DNA of 64,000 nt from Lentzea alba (lineage in GTDB: Bacteria > Actinomycetota > Actinomycetes > Mycobacteriales > Pseudonocardiaceae): contig NZ_JAAMPJ010000001.1 in NCBI RefSeq assembly GCF_011067745.1, positions 730,829 through 794,828 of the forward strand. The letters are read 5' to 3'. Positions 51,624-59,014 of the stretch are shown in pieces (position 1 is the stretch's first letter; each line of letters starts with the position of its first letter). Made by a program: the position numbers and the translations under genes. The notes under the pieces were generated by a model, which saw nothing but the letters and a program-made list of their open reading frames with translations, searched no databases and was not told the origin of the DNA.

Positions 51624-52463
51624 GTGATCAATCCAAAAACGCCCGCCTCGCCAGAAGTGCCGCCCATCTGGGCGCCCGGCATCATCGGCGCTCCAACACC
51701 CAAACCCGCCCGAGTTCGCGACTACTGGTTGGGCGGCTCACATCACTCCGCAGCAGACCGGCGACTGGCGGAACAGTTCACCCTGTGCGCGCCCCAACTG
51801 CCGTACCTGGTGCGCACGCATCGAGATTTCCTGCGCCGCGTGGTCACCCGGCTCGTGCGTGACGGAGTTCGCCAGTTCGTCGATCTGGGCTCCGGAATGC
51901 CGACCGTCGGCAACGTGCACGAGGTGGTGCAGCGCCTCGCTCCCGAGTGTCGCGTGGTCTACACCGACGTCGACCCCGTCGTGGTGGCGGAGTCGCGTGA
52001 GCTGCTGGCGGGCGACGACCGCACCGTCTACCTCCACGCCGACCTGCTCCGGCCCGAGGAGATTCTGGACTCGCCGGACCTGCGCGGCCTGCTCGACCTC
52101 GACGAGCCCGTGGCTCTGCTCGCCATCGACGTGCTGCACCACGTTCCCGACTCCGCCGAGCCGGCGGAGCTGCTGACCACCTACGCGAACGTGCTGGGTC
52201 CGGCGTGCCAGGTCGCCCTCTCTCACACCTGCCGCGACGAGCAGTTGCTCGACGCCATCAGGCTCTACAGCGACATCTACCACGAGGCGCTGCCCGAATG
52301 CGCCTTCCGCAGCGCGGCGGAGGTCGGCGACCTCCTGAGGGGATTCGAGCTCACCGAGCCGGGCCTGGTGCCCATCCCGCTCTGGCTCCCGGACGCCGAC
52401 ACCGAACCTGACCAGAACCCCGAGTACTTCAGCGGCTGCGCCGCACTCACACGCAGGCGGTGA
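51624..52463 (+). CDS. SAM-dependent methyltransferase, DUF574/Methyltransf_19 type
   Basis: 279 aa. N-terminal signature PKPARVRDYWLGGSHHSAAD of the large actinobacterial DUF574 group, SAM-binding motif I FVDLGSGMPT, VVYTDVDPVVV for the ribose, and LLAIDVLHHVPDSAEP. Streptomyces and relatives carry dozens of these; substrates are mostly unknown. Start GTG 51624 lacks a clear ribosome site. No biosynthetic neighbours, so no role can be inferred. Confidence 0.88.
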   Translation: MINPKTPASPEVPPIWAPGIIGAPTPKPARVRDYWLGGSHHSAADRRLAEQFTLCAPQLPYLVRTHRDFLRRVVTRLVRDGVRQFVDLGSGMPTVGNVHEVVQRLAPECRVVYTDVDPVVVAESRELLAGDDRTVYLHADLLRPEEILDSPDLRGLLDLDEPVALLAIDVLHHVPDSAEPAELLTTYANVLGPACQVALSHTCRDEQLLDAIRLYSDIYHEALPECAFRSAAEVGDLLRGFELTEPGLVPIPLWLPDADTEPDQNPEYFSGCAALTRRR

Positions 52464-52871
52464 AGCTCCGCGCGGACAAGCCCCCGCCGTGACCTGAGGC
52501 CGGCACCCAGCACGGACGAAGCGGCGACGGAGAGCTGCGAGCACCACCCGTCACCGCCTGTCCGCGGACACGCAGCGCACCGAGGAACGCACGGCCGCGG
52601 CGATGTCCCGTCGATGCCGGCGCCGACCTGACCGTGAAACAGCCAGAGTGCGCCAGGACGCCATTCAAAAATGAAACCACCATTTTTCGCGAGATTTGTG
52701 ACTCTGCGCGAATGGAATTTGGTTTTCACCACACGTCTGAGCGGCGAACGAACCGCGACGGACCCCGATGCACACCGGCACGCGTTATGGCTTCACCCTT
52801 TTTCGCGACACCACACCCCCCAGTGCGCGACGTAACCTTGACGAACAGACCCGCTCGAGTTCGGAGCTCCG
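52464..52871. other. Gene-free stretch with AT-rich promoter-like DNA
   Basis: 408 bases. AT-rich section around 52660-52740; TTTTTCGCGA occurs at 52683-52692 and 52799-52808. Probably upstream control of the small gene at 52872. No coding frame with start and motif. Confidence 0.45.
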
Positions 52872-53117
52872 ATGTCAAGTGCACTGGAATCGGTTTACCC
52901 AACAGGCGTTCCGCTTTACGATCTCACGCTCGTCGGTATCTTCTTCCTCGCCTGCGGAACCGTTTTGAGGCTGGCTGCACGACCAAAGCCCCGGCCCATC
53001 ACGCGAAAGCGGAAGCCGGCCGTGCCGGAGCACGTCGAAGTGCCGAGACAGCGCACGCGGACAGCGCTCACTCGGGTTTGGGAGGCGGTTCGAGGAGACC
53101 ATCACACTGCTGCATGA
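52872..53117 (+). CDS. Small single-pass membrane protein, basic cytosolic tail
   Basis: 81 aa from ATG 52872. Short outside part (SSALESVYPTGVPLYD), one helix LTLVGIFFLACGTVLRLAA, then a strongly basic tail (RPKPRPITRKRKP). No family recognised. Its last 50 bases overlap the 3' end of the convergent Lsr2 gene, a fairly long overlap, but both frames look genuine; an earlier stop is not available. Confidence 0.55.
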   Translation: MSSALESVYPTGVPLYDLTLVGIFFLACGTVLRLAARPKPRPITRKRKPAVPEHVEVPRQRTRTALTRVWEAVRGDHHTAA

Positions 53118-53457
53118 TGTCGTCCGGAGAACTTTCGTGCGCGGCCTTGAAAGCCGCGATCAGCGCATTCGGGACACGACCTCGGCCGCACACGCCGACG
53201 CCCTGTTCCTGTGCCCACGCACGAATGCGGGCCATGAGGTCGTCGTGGCTGGAGTAGTAGGAGGTACAGGCGCTCCACTCCACCCGGCGTGCTGCCGGGA
53301 GGTACGGCGCCAGTGCGGCGCGGAGCCGTTCCTGGTGAGCCGCGTTCAGGTCGATCTCGTAGTGAACCCCGTCCACGCCGAAGGAGACCGTGTCCACGTC
53401 TTCACTGCTGACCCCGTCCAGATCGTCCGTCTTGTTGATGATGATCCTCACCACCAT
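53068..53457 (-). CDS. lsr2: Lsr2-family nucleoid-associated protein
   Basis: 129 aa from ATG 53457. N-terminal dimerisation domain (DDLDGVSSEDVDTVSFGVDG, HYEIDLN) and C-terminal DNA-binding domain ending GVCGRGRVPNALIAAFKAAH, with the RGR minor-groove clamp that selects AT-rich DNA. Lsr2 silences AT-rich and foreign genes in actinobacteria. Slightly longer than Mycobacterium Lsr2 (112 aa), with a 15-residue acidic end (SSPDDIMQQCDG). Probably one of several copies, since the main chromosomal lsr2 has different neighbours in relatives. AT-rich patches in this window (22.5 kb, 52.7 kb) are possible targets. Confidence 0.9.
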   Translation of the reverse strand: MVVRIIINKTDDLDGVSSEDVDTVSFGVDGVHYEIDLNAAHQERLRAALAPYLPAARRVEWSACTSYYSSHDDLMARIRAWAQEQGVGVCGRGRVPNALIAAFKAAHESSPDDIMQQCDGLLEPPPKPE

Positions 53458-53566
53458 TGCGTTCACCTCGCCGACGACATGTGGCAGCACCTGACACGGG
53501 TGCGGGGAGCATGAAGCCCACCGCACCCGCTCGACCGGCAACTCACGACCGGTGCCCAGGCGCAGA

Positions 53567-54556
53567 TCAGACCGCGATGGCCGATCCGGTCGGGATGCCG
53601 GCGGCGTCCGCCGGGCAGGTGTTCGCAGCGTCCGCATCCGTGCCCGGCCACTCGCTCATGGCGTCGGCCGAGACATCCACATCCGCGACGGCGACCGCCT
53701 CGGCGTCGACTGCCACACCCAGGCCGAGGGCGAGGGCCAGGTCGACGTCGAGACCGACCTGAGCGGCCACGTCCAGCCCGATGCCCAACCCGACGCCCGC
53801 GGCGACGTCCACATCGGCGGCGGCGGCAACGCCGACGCCCACCGCGACATCGGCGTCCGCGTTCGCGACGACCACCACACCACCGTCCGCATCCGCGGAC
53901 GCCGTGTCGGCATCCGCATCCGCGCCGGCGCTGGTGCCGTCGCAGTCGGCCTCCGCGACGTCGGCCGCGTCCACGTCGTCGCCAGCGCAGGCGGCATCCA
54001 CGCCGGTGCTCGTGCTGGATGCGGCGTTCGCGTCGACACCGACGCCCACACCCACGCCCACGCCGGCGTCAACGCCCAGACCCAACCCGACACCGACACC
54101 GACACCGGCATCAACGCCCACTCCCACACCGACCCCCGCGGCCAGGGCGAGGTCGGCATCGACGGCGGCGGCGACCGCGAGGTCGACATCAGCGGCGGCG
54201 GCGACCGCGAGGTCGACATCAGCGGCAGCAGCGACGGCAACGTCGATGCCGGCGTCCGTGCCGGCCGCGTTCACGATCATGTCGTCGCAGACCGACTCCG
54301 CCTCCACCGTGCAGGTCGGCTCGTCATCAGGAGTCGAGGCGGTCGTCACGACATCGTCATCGGGGGTGTCTTCGGGAGTGCCCGTCATCGTCGCGTCAGG
54401 ATTCTGCGGCGTCTCCGCGATCACCGGCGCTTCCTGCGGAGCGGGCGCCATGTGGTTTTCCTGCACCTGCGCGTTGGCAGTCCCGAACCCGTTCGCGAGA
54501 ACCGCGGCACCTGCCGCGGCGACCGCGATGAGGCCCTTGTACAGCTTCTTCTGCAT
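53567..54556 (-). CDS. Secreted low-complexity Gly/Val/Ala/Asp repeat protein
   Basis: 329 aa. AAGGGAAACGG before ATG 54556; signal peptide MQKKLYKGLIAVAAAGAAVL, cleavage near TANA. Residues 30-90 are acidic and Thr/Pro-rich. Most of the remaining protein alternates a small or Asp residue with a hydrophobic one: ADVDLAVAAA repeated, then GVGVGVDAGVGVGVGLGLGV, and similar blocks to the end. Strict alternation favours extended beta-strands, and Asp recurs at near-regular steps, so a fibrous or metal-binding surface polymer is possible. Four to five Cys occur. No known family. Downstream of the ECF sigma gene on the same strand, 233 bases apart. I reject the open frames opposite it because only this strand has signal peptide and ribosome site. 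Confidence 0.75.
   Translation of the reverse strand: MQKKLYKGLIAVAAAGAAVLANGFGTANAQVQENHMAPAPQEAPVIAETPQNPDATMTGTPEDTPDDDVVTTASTPDDEPTCTVEAESVCDDMIVNAAGTDAGIDVAVAAAADVDLAVAAAADVDLAVAAAVDADLALAAGVGVGVGVDAGVGVGVGLGLGVDAGVGVGVGVGVDANAASSTSTGVDAACAGDDVDAADVAEADCDGTSAGADADADTASADADGGVVVVANADADVAVGVGVAAAADVDVAAGVGLGIGLDVAAQVGLDVDLALALGLGVAVDAEAVAVADVDVSADAMSEWPGTDADAANTCPADAAGIPTGSAIAV
54171..54220 (-). repeat. 30-bp tandem repeat coding for ADVDLAVAAA
   Basis: GCGACCGCGAGGTCGACATC at 54171-54190 recurs exactly at 54201-54220, with AGCGGCGGCG between them, so the unit is 30 bp and ten residues. Neighbouring units diverge gradually. DNA-level identity suggests recent slippage within the repeat protein gene. 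Confidence 0.85.
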
Positions 54557-54789
54557 TCCGTTTCCCTTGTTTCACATTCTCGGAACGAGGTCGACAGCCT
54601 CGTGATTCGACGGAAGATGCGCGCAACGCCGCAGTGAAAAATTCACGTCAGAACCTCGGCAGCGGCGCGCAGGAGAACACTAGCCACGAAGAAAGGCGGA
54701 AACCAAGCCAGATCACCAATTATGGGGATGCGTGAGCCCGCTTTTGGGGATGCCCGACCCGAATCAGCCTGCTGACGGAAGGGGGTTCG

Positions 54790-55602
54790 CTACGCACGAA
54801 AAGAATCGACCAACCGCGGGTTCGGAATCTCGGGCACCGCGAGGGTCAACGGTGCCGACCGGCGCAGCTGCGTCAACAGCTCGGAGACCTCATGGGCCGC
54901 GCTGGTGCATCGGCTGCACGTGGCGATGTGCCGCTGGACGCGGACCCGCAGTCCCTGTCCGAGCCGGCCGCACAGCCACGCGGCGAGGTTGCTCGCGGAC
55001 AGCTTGCACTCCGCCGCCCCCGTCGACTTGACGTGCATCTGCACGTAGGCGACCCGGAGCCCCTCACGTGCCCGGAAGGCGAGGGCCGCCAGCGCGTTCG
55101 GATGAATGCCGAGCACGCCTGCCACCGCCGAGGTCGGCTTCTTCTCGATCTCCAACTGGACCAGCACGGTCCGCCACCGGTCCGGCAGGCTTTCCAACGC
55201 CCGCAGCGCGAGGTCCGCGTCCAGCCTTTCGATCAGGAGATCCCGGTCGACGACCGGCATCACCTGCTCGGAGAGATCAGCCTGACGATCGACCAGGCGA
55301 TCGACCGCGAGTTGCTTGTAGAAGGTGGTGCGCACCGTGGTCAGCAGGTAGGCGCGGAACAACGTGGCCGGCCCACCACCGGACACGATCCGGTTGAGCA
55401 CCTTGGTGAAGGCCTCCGCGACGAGGTCGTCCGCTCCCTGCGACGTGCCCAGCAGCCGGCACGCGAAACTGTGCGCACAGGCGTGGTACCTGCGGTACAA
55501 CTCACCGAAAGCATCCCGGTCGCCGGCCCGGACGGCGTGCAGGAGAGACGAGTCCGAACTGCAGGCGTTCTGCTCGTCGCGGCCGTCGAGGTCCTCGATC
55601 AT
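54790..55602 (-). CDS. ECF-type sigma factor with fused C-terminal zinc-finger (ZAS-like) domain
   Basis: 270 aa from ATG 55602, GGGGCAGGTGAG upstream. Sigma region 2 (DAFGELYRRYHACAHSFACR, DDLVAEAFTKVLNRIV) and region 4 (LESLPDRWRTVLVQLEIEKK, VAGVLGIHPNALAALAFRAR) are present. The last 90 residues contain RHIATCSRCTSAAHEVSELL, an Hx3Cx2C motif as in zinc-containing anti-sigma factors. Instead of a separate membrane anti-sigma, the inhibitor-like domain is on the same chain; no membrane helix follows. It may be redox- or ligand-controlled in cis. The next gene on the strand is the repeat protein, a possible target. Confidence 0.85.
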   Translation of the reverse strand: MIEDLDGRDEQNACSSDSSLLHAVRAGDRDAFGELYRRYHACAHSFACRLLGTSQGADDLVAEAFTKVLNRIVSGGGPATLFRAYLLTTVRTTFYKQLAVDRLVDRQADLSEQVMPVVDRDLLIERLDADLALRALESLPDRWRTVLVQLEIEKKPTSAVAGVLGIHPNALAALAFRAREGLRVAYVQMHVKSTGAAECKLSASNLAAWLCGRLGQGLRVRVQRHIATCSRCTSAAHEVSELLTQLRRSAPLTLAVPEIPNPRLVDSFRA

Positions 55603-55834
55603 CTCACCTGCCCCTTGTTCTGCGATCCTGACTGACAATGCGCAAGGCAAAACTACAACCAGACCCAACGGAACGCAGCACGCGAGCCTTCGCCTGGTGG
55701 CAAATTCCCCTCGGTCGGCGTGCCGCGGTAACGCAGCCGGACGAAGTAGGCAGACCTCTCATGAGCAACAGCCCCAATGGGATGATAATAGAAACTCAAT
55801 GTTGTGCATTGACTTCACGATCGGGCACGGACTT

Positions 55835-56218
55835 TCATCTCTGGTCATTCATCACGAACATCGACGACGTCGGGCGGAGCAATCTCGGCGCCATCGGGTG
55901 ATCGGGATCCGGCAACGCGAGCAGCTCGTCGATGGCGTCGCTCAACGTGCCGGTGTACTCCCAGAGGACACCAGGCACCGACGAGTACCGCGGCCCGCGG
56001 CAGTCGTCGTTCCGCAAGCGGGCCACTGTCACGTCGTCCATCGCGCGCACGGTGATCGTCTCAGTGACGGTCCGCCGCTCGCGAGTGCCGCCGATGCAGT
56101 GGACACCGGCGATGACCACCGGCAGGAAGGTCCAACCGGTACCCGTCCGCGCCATCATTGCCAGCTTCGCCAAGGCGGGGTGGAGGTCAACCGCTTCAAG
56201 GTACTCAGGACTGATCAC
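55835..56218 (-). CDS. Protein of unknown function, operon with PTPS-like enzyme
   Basis: 127 aa, start GTG 56218. Mixed alpha/beta protein without signal or membrane helix. Readable features are a segment LHPALAKLAMMARTGTGWTF, basic and Thr-rich RERRTVTETITVRAMDDVTV, and DDCRGPRYSSVPGVLWEYTG. I do not recognise a family. It begins 18 bases after the PTPS-like gene, and is third in a three-gene operon. It may be exclusive to relatives of this organism. Confidence 0.65.
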   Translation of the reverse strand: MISPEYLEAVDLHPALAKLAMMARTGTGWTFLPVVIAGVHCIGGTRERRTVTETITVRAMDDVTVARLRNDDCRGPRYSSVPGVLWEYTGTLSDAIDELLALPDPDHPMAPRLLRPTSSMFVMNDQR

Positions 56219-56236
56219 TGCGACACCGCTTCCCTG

Positions 56237-56644
56237 TCATCGATGACTGTTGCCGTGGCCCCTGGACACCAGGTATCGGCCCCGCGACGTCCGGCCGGCC
56301 GACACCGAAACGCCGTGCAGCGTCTCGACCACGTAGGCAGCCAGGTGGCAGCGGCACCAGCCGGCCAAATGACCGGCGAGCCTCGCCGGCGTCGGATCAC
56401 CCACCAGCAGATCGTTGAGGTGACGACCTTCCAGCTCGCTCACGACATAACGCCGCAGCGGCTCGAGGGCCGCGGTCTCGGCCGGCGCGTCGGTGGGCAG
56501 CAGACCGGCCGAGTGCAGGACGACCTCCACCGACCACTGATGCATGTGCACACCGTGGCAGGGATGAGTCGGACGCAGGCCTGAAATCTCGTGCGTGGCA
56601 ACGAAGTTGTAGTGCTCGACGATCTCGTACATGTCCCACTTCAC
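56237..56644 (-). CDS. 6-pyruvoyl-tetrahydropterin synthase / QueD-like protein
   Basis: 135 aa, usual family length. YNFVATHEISGLRPTHPCHG VHMHQW carries the family pattern: a first His (ATH), the Cys nucleophile and the HxH zinc ligands (HGVHMHQW, usually HGHNY). The later LNDLLVGDPTPARLAGHLAG matches the conserved LN-x-PTxE segment, but the Glu after PT is replaced by Ala, and the final ETLHGVSVSAG fits the E-T substrate loop. It may act on a dihydroneopterin-type substrate, or be a non-catalytic relative. GTG 56644 overlaps the preceding stop as GTGA; ATG 56632 is an alternative. No other queuosine or folate genes are in view. Confidence 0.75.
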   Translation of the reverse strand: MKWDMYEIVEHYNFVATHEISGLRPTHPCHGVHMHQWSVEVVLHSAGLLPTDAPAETAALEPLRRYVVSELEGRHLNDLLVGDPTPARLAGHLAGWCRCHLAAYVVETLHGVSVSAGRTSRGRYLVSRGHGNSHR

Positions 56645-56937
56645 GAGCGTCGCGCGAACGGGTCCGCCGCGGCGTACAGCCGACTTCCATCGCCGGCCAA
56701 CTGGGTGGCGGCATCCTTGAGCGCCGCACGCATGCGACCTACCTGCAGCGGTGACAGGTAGACGGGACCGAAGGACGCTCCCTCGACCGCGACGCAGCCG
56801 CGGCCGAGCCGGACCACCACGTTCGCCTGACGCCGCTCGTCGATCCCTGCCCTGGAGGTGGATGACACCGAACGTCGGCACCGACCCAGCCTCATCAACA
56901 TCGACAACCGTGGCCACTTTCGAAAGTGGTGCCTCAT
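56641..56937 (-). CDS. Small basic protein of unknown function, first gene of the PTPS-like operon
   Basis: 98 aa. GAGGAGCTGTTG before ATG 56937. A basic N-terminal part (RHHFRKWPRL, GRCRRSV) is followed by a compact beta-hairpin/helix region: NVVVRLGRGCVAVEGASFGP and VYLSPLQVGRMRAALKDAAT. I do not recognise the family. Tight coupling to the PTPS-like gene (4-bp overlap) suggests a regulator or partner of that enzyme. Confidence 0.65.
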   Translation of the reverse strand: MRHHFRKWPRLSMLMRLGRCRRSVSSTSRAGIDERRQANVVVRLGRGCVAVEGASFGPVYLSPLQVGRMRAALKDAATQLAGDGSRLYAAADPFARRS

Positions 56938-57159
56938 CAACAGCTCCTCGTCGGTCCGACCGGGAACGCGCACAGAGGAGCCGTGGTGGCGAGGAAGGAG
57001 AGGAACTCGCCACCACGGCCCCGGGGGAGCGACGGTGTGACGACCGGTGAACCCCGAAGGGACCGGCCGCAACGGGGGCATCCGTCGCGTGAATGTGGAC
57101 CTCGGGGCCACGACCTCATTACGGCCCCGCCAGCTGCGTCACCCGGAGGGGTTTTCGCT

Positions 57160-57849
57160 TCAGCGGGACAGCAAGGACATCTCGAAGGCCTTCGCGACGG
57201 CGTGTGCCCGGTCGCGTGCCTCGAGCTTGCGCAGCACGTGGTTCACGTGCGTCCGGACGGTCTCCGTGCCGATGCCGAGACAGTCGGCGATCTCCGCGGC
57301 GGTCCGTCCCTTCGCAACGTGGTGCAGCACTTCGAGCTCCCGACGCGACAACGGCTTGCCGCCCCACACGACCGCGGACAGTCGCACGGGAGCGAAACAG
57401 CCGCGCAGCTGCGGATCGACGAAGTCGCCGAGATCGACACCTAGCCTGATCGCTGTCACCAGGCGGTCGGAGTCCGCCTCGATCGGCACCAGCGACCGTG
57501 CACCGTGCAGACGTGCACGAGCCATCGCCTCGGCGCCTCTCGCCTCCGGACCGATGAGCACCACGACGATCATGCCGTTGAACAGACGCGTCAGCAGTTC
57601 GCAGAGCTTCCAACCGGGATCGCTGACGGACGTGATCAGGACCGCGTCCGGCGCTCCTCTGTCGCACATCTCGACAGCGGCCGGCGCGCCGCTCACCGCG
57701 CCGATCCAGGTGAGACTCGGGTTCGCGGCGACGACAGCCTGGACACCGCTGCGGAGCAACGGCACCGAGTCGACGAGTGCGACGCGGAGCGGTCTGTCCC
57801 GGTTCCGCTGGCAGGTGTCCAGCCTGGTCGCGGCCAATGACTGCGTCAT
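57160..57849 (-). CDS. LuxR-type regulator with degenerate receiver
   Basis: 229 aa from ATG 57849. N-terminal receiver-like fold (LRVALVDSVPLLRSGVQAVV) lacks phosphorylation residues: the strand expected to carry the acceptor Asp reads AVLITSVSDPGW, and the conserved Lys region reads SLVPIEADS. The LuxR helix-turn-helix is intact (LSRRELEVLHHVAKGRTAAE, GIGTETVRTHVNHVLRKLEA). Activity must be set by ligand or protein binding, not by a kinase. Related in the N-terminal domain to the HTH-less protein at 58575. TGAAGATG junction: start lies 2 bases after the stop of the membrane protein upstream. Confidence 0.88.
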   Translation of the reverse strand: MTQSLAATRLDTCQRNRDRPLRVALVDSVPLLRSGVQAVVAANPSLTWIGAVSGAPAAVEMCDRGAPDAVLITSVSDPGWKLCELLTRLFNGMIVVVLIGPEARGAEAMARARLHGARSLVPIEADSDRLVTAIRLGVDLGDFVDPQLRGCFAPVRLSAVVWGGKPLSRRELEVLHHVAKGRTAAEIADCLGIGTETVRTHVNHVLRKLEARDRAHAVAKAFEMSLLSR

Positions 57850-57851
57850 CT

Positions 57852-58376
57852 TCACCCGCAACGCATCGATCGGCCGGGGCGGGATTCCTCGTCCCCGTCC
57901 CGATTCTCCCCTGAGCGTCCAGGTAGGACGTTCACCGACATGCTGGCAGCCGGCGGTTCCTTCGATGCGTGCGATCCAGTGTCACGTGCCGCGACGCAAG
58001 GCTCGGCAGGCAATGCCTCACTGATCGTCCGCTGCGGCGCGGCGACCGCTGTCTGTTCGGTGGACGAGGCTGTGACGGCCGGGTCCGGTGCGGCCGCTGC
58101 GGCCGGTGCGGACGAGGACCACTCCGGACGCGTCGGAATCGCCACCGTCGTCGTCACGATCACGGTGTGCGACTCGTCGGCGCCGACGCTCTCGATCACC
58201 TTGGCGACCGCGTCGGGCGCCTGGGTGACGGAGTCGAACAACGCCCCGGCCAGTATCGCGAGCGGCACGAGAAGAGCACCTACGAGCCCCCTCTTCGTAC
58301 AGTCACCGCACCTGGAGCGCACCTCCTTCTTCGGTCGCACCAATCGATGTTTGCCCGCTGCCTTCCGGCGCGACAT
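57852..58376 (-). CDS. Single-pass membrane protein with Ala/Pro-rich exterior, operon with LuxR regulator
   Basis: 174 aa from ATG 58376, GGAG upstream. Very basic cytosolic start (SRRKAAGKHRLVRPKKEVRS) with CGDC, one helix GLVGALLVPLAILAGALFDS, then an extracellular Ala/Ser/Pro/Thr-rich part without recognised domain. Two bases before the LuxR-type gene, so co-translated; it could present a signal to that regulator, but this is inference. Confidence 0.7.
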   Translation of the reverse strand: MSRRKAAGKHRLVRPKKEVRSRCGDCTKRGLVGALLVPLAILAGALFDSVTQAPDAVAKVIESVGADESHTVIVTTTVAIPTRPEWSSSAPAAAAAPDPAVTASSTEQTAVAAPQRTISEALPAEPCVAARDTGSHASKEPPAASMSVNVLPGRSGENRDGDEESRPGRSMRCG

Positions 58377-58574
58377 GCCGACTCCTTCACCACGTTGCTC
58401 ACCGCGCGTTGATCGACGCACAACGTTTGATGACCTTGGTGAGCGAGCCCCTTACGCGGCCCGACCGGAGTTCACCGAAGCGGGCGAACTTCGGCGGACA
58501 CGCATAAGCGAGTCGCAAAGCCGGTGTCTACCAACGTCGTTGCGGCGTGTGGCCGCGGCAGGAGGAGACCAGTC

Positions 58575-59000
58575 GTGATCAGTACCATCCCGGCTCGCGT
58601 GTTGCGCGTCGCCGTGATCAGCCCCGCGTCGTCGCTGGAGCGAGGCGTCGCCCCGATCATCCGGGAGAGCCGGGAGCTGATGTGGATCGGCTCGGCCTCC
58701 GACAGCGACGCCGCGATCCACCTGTGTCAGACGGACGAACCCGACGTGTTGCTGCTCGATTCGGCGAGCGACCCGCGCTGGGACCTGTCGCTGCTGCTGA
58801 CCTCGATGTTCCCGGACGTGGTGATCGTGGCGCTGTTGCGCAGGAACACCCGCAACTCCGTGGCCGCGGCGTGGGCCCGGCTGCACGGTGTCCGCGGCCT
58901 CGTCGGGCTCAACGCGGACGGCCCGGCGCTGCTCACCACGATCCGCACGACTGTCGAGATCGGACGGTTCGTGCACCCGGACGCCATCCGCTCCAGCTGA
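58575..59000 (+). CDS. Stand-alone pseudo-receiver protein
   Basis: 141 aa; GGAGGAG before GTG 58575. Same fold and spacing as the N-terminal half of the LuxR regulator at 57160: VLRVAVISPASSLERGVAPI, VLLLDSASDPRWDLSLLLTS, MFPDVVIVALL, ARLHGVRGLVGLNADG. It lacks the acidic pair of true receivers and carries no output domain. The paralogues lie 0.7 kb apart on opposite strands with the membrane protein between them. It may compete with or dimerise with the LuxR regulator. Confidence 0.78.
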   Translation: MISTIPARVLRVAVISPASSLERGVAPIIRESRELMWIGSASDSDAAIHLCQTDEPDVLLLDSASDPRWDLSLLLTSMFPDVVIVALLRRNTRNSVAAAWARLHGVRGLVGLNADGPALLTTIRTTVEIGRFVHPDAIRSS

Positions 59001-59014
59001 CGCACCGTGCGTCA
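58998..59014. terminator. Small hairpin covering both stop codons of convergent genes
   Basis: TGACGCA-CCG-TGCGTCA (58998-59014): 7-bp stem whose two ends are the TGA of the pseudo-receiver gene and, on the other strand, the TGA of the surface protein. The only structure in the 11-base gap. Confidence 0.5.

Noticed and set aside
53781..54605. Thr/Ala/Pro-rich 274-codon frame opposite the repeat protein
   Set aside because: It is the antisense of the GV/DA repeats; it lacks a ribosome site and signal peptide, which the minus strand has.
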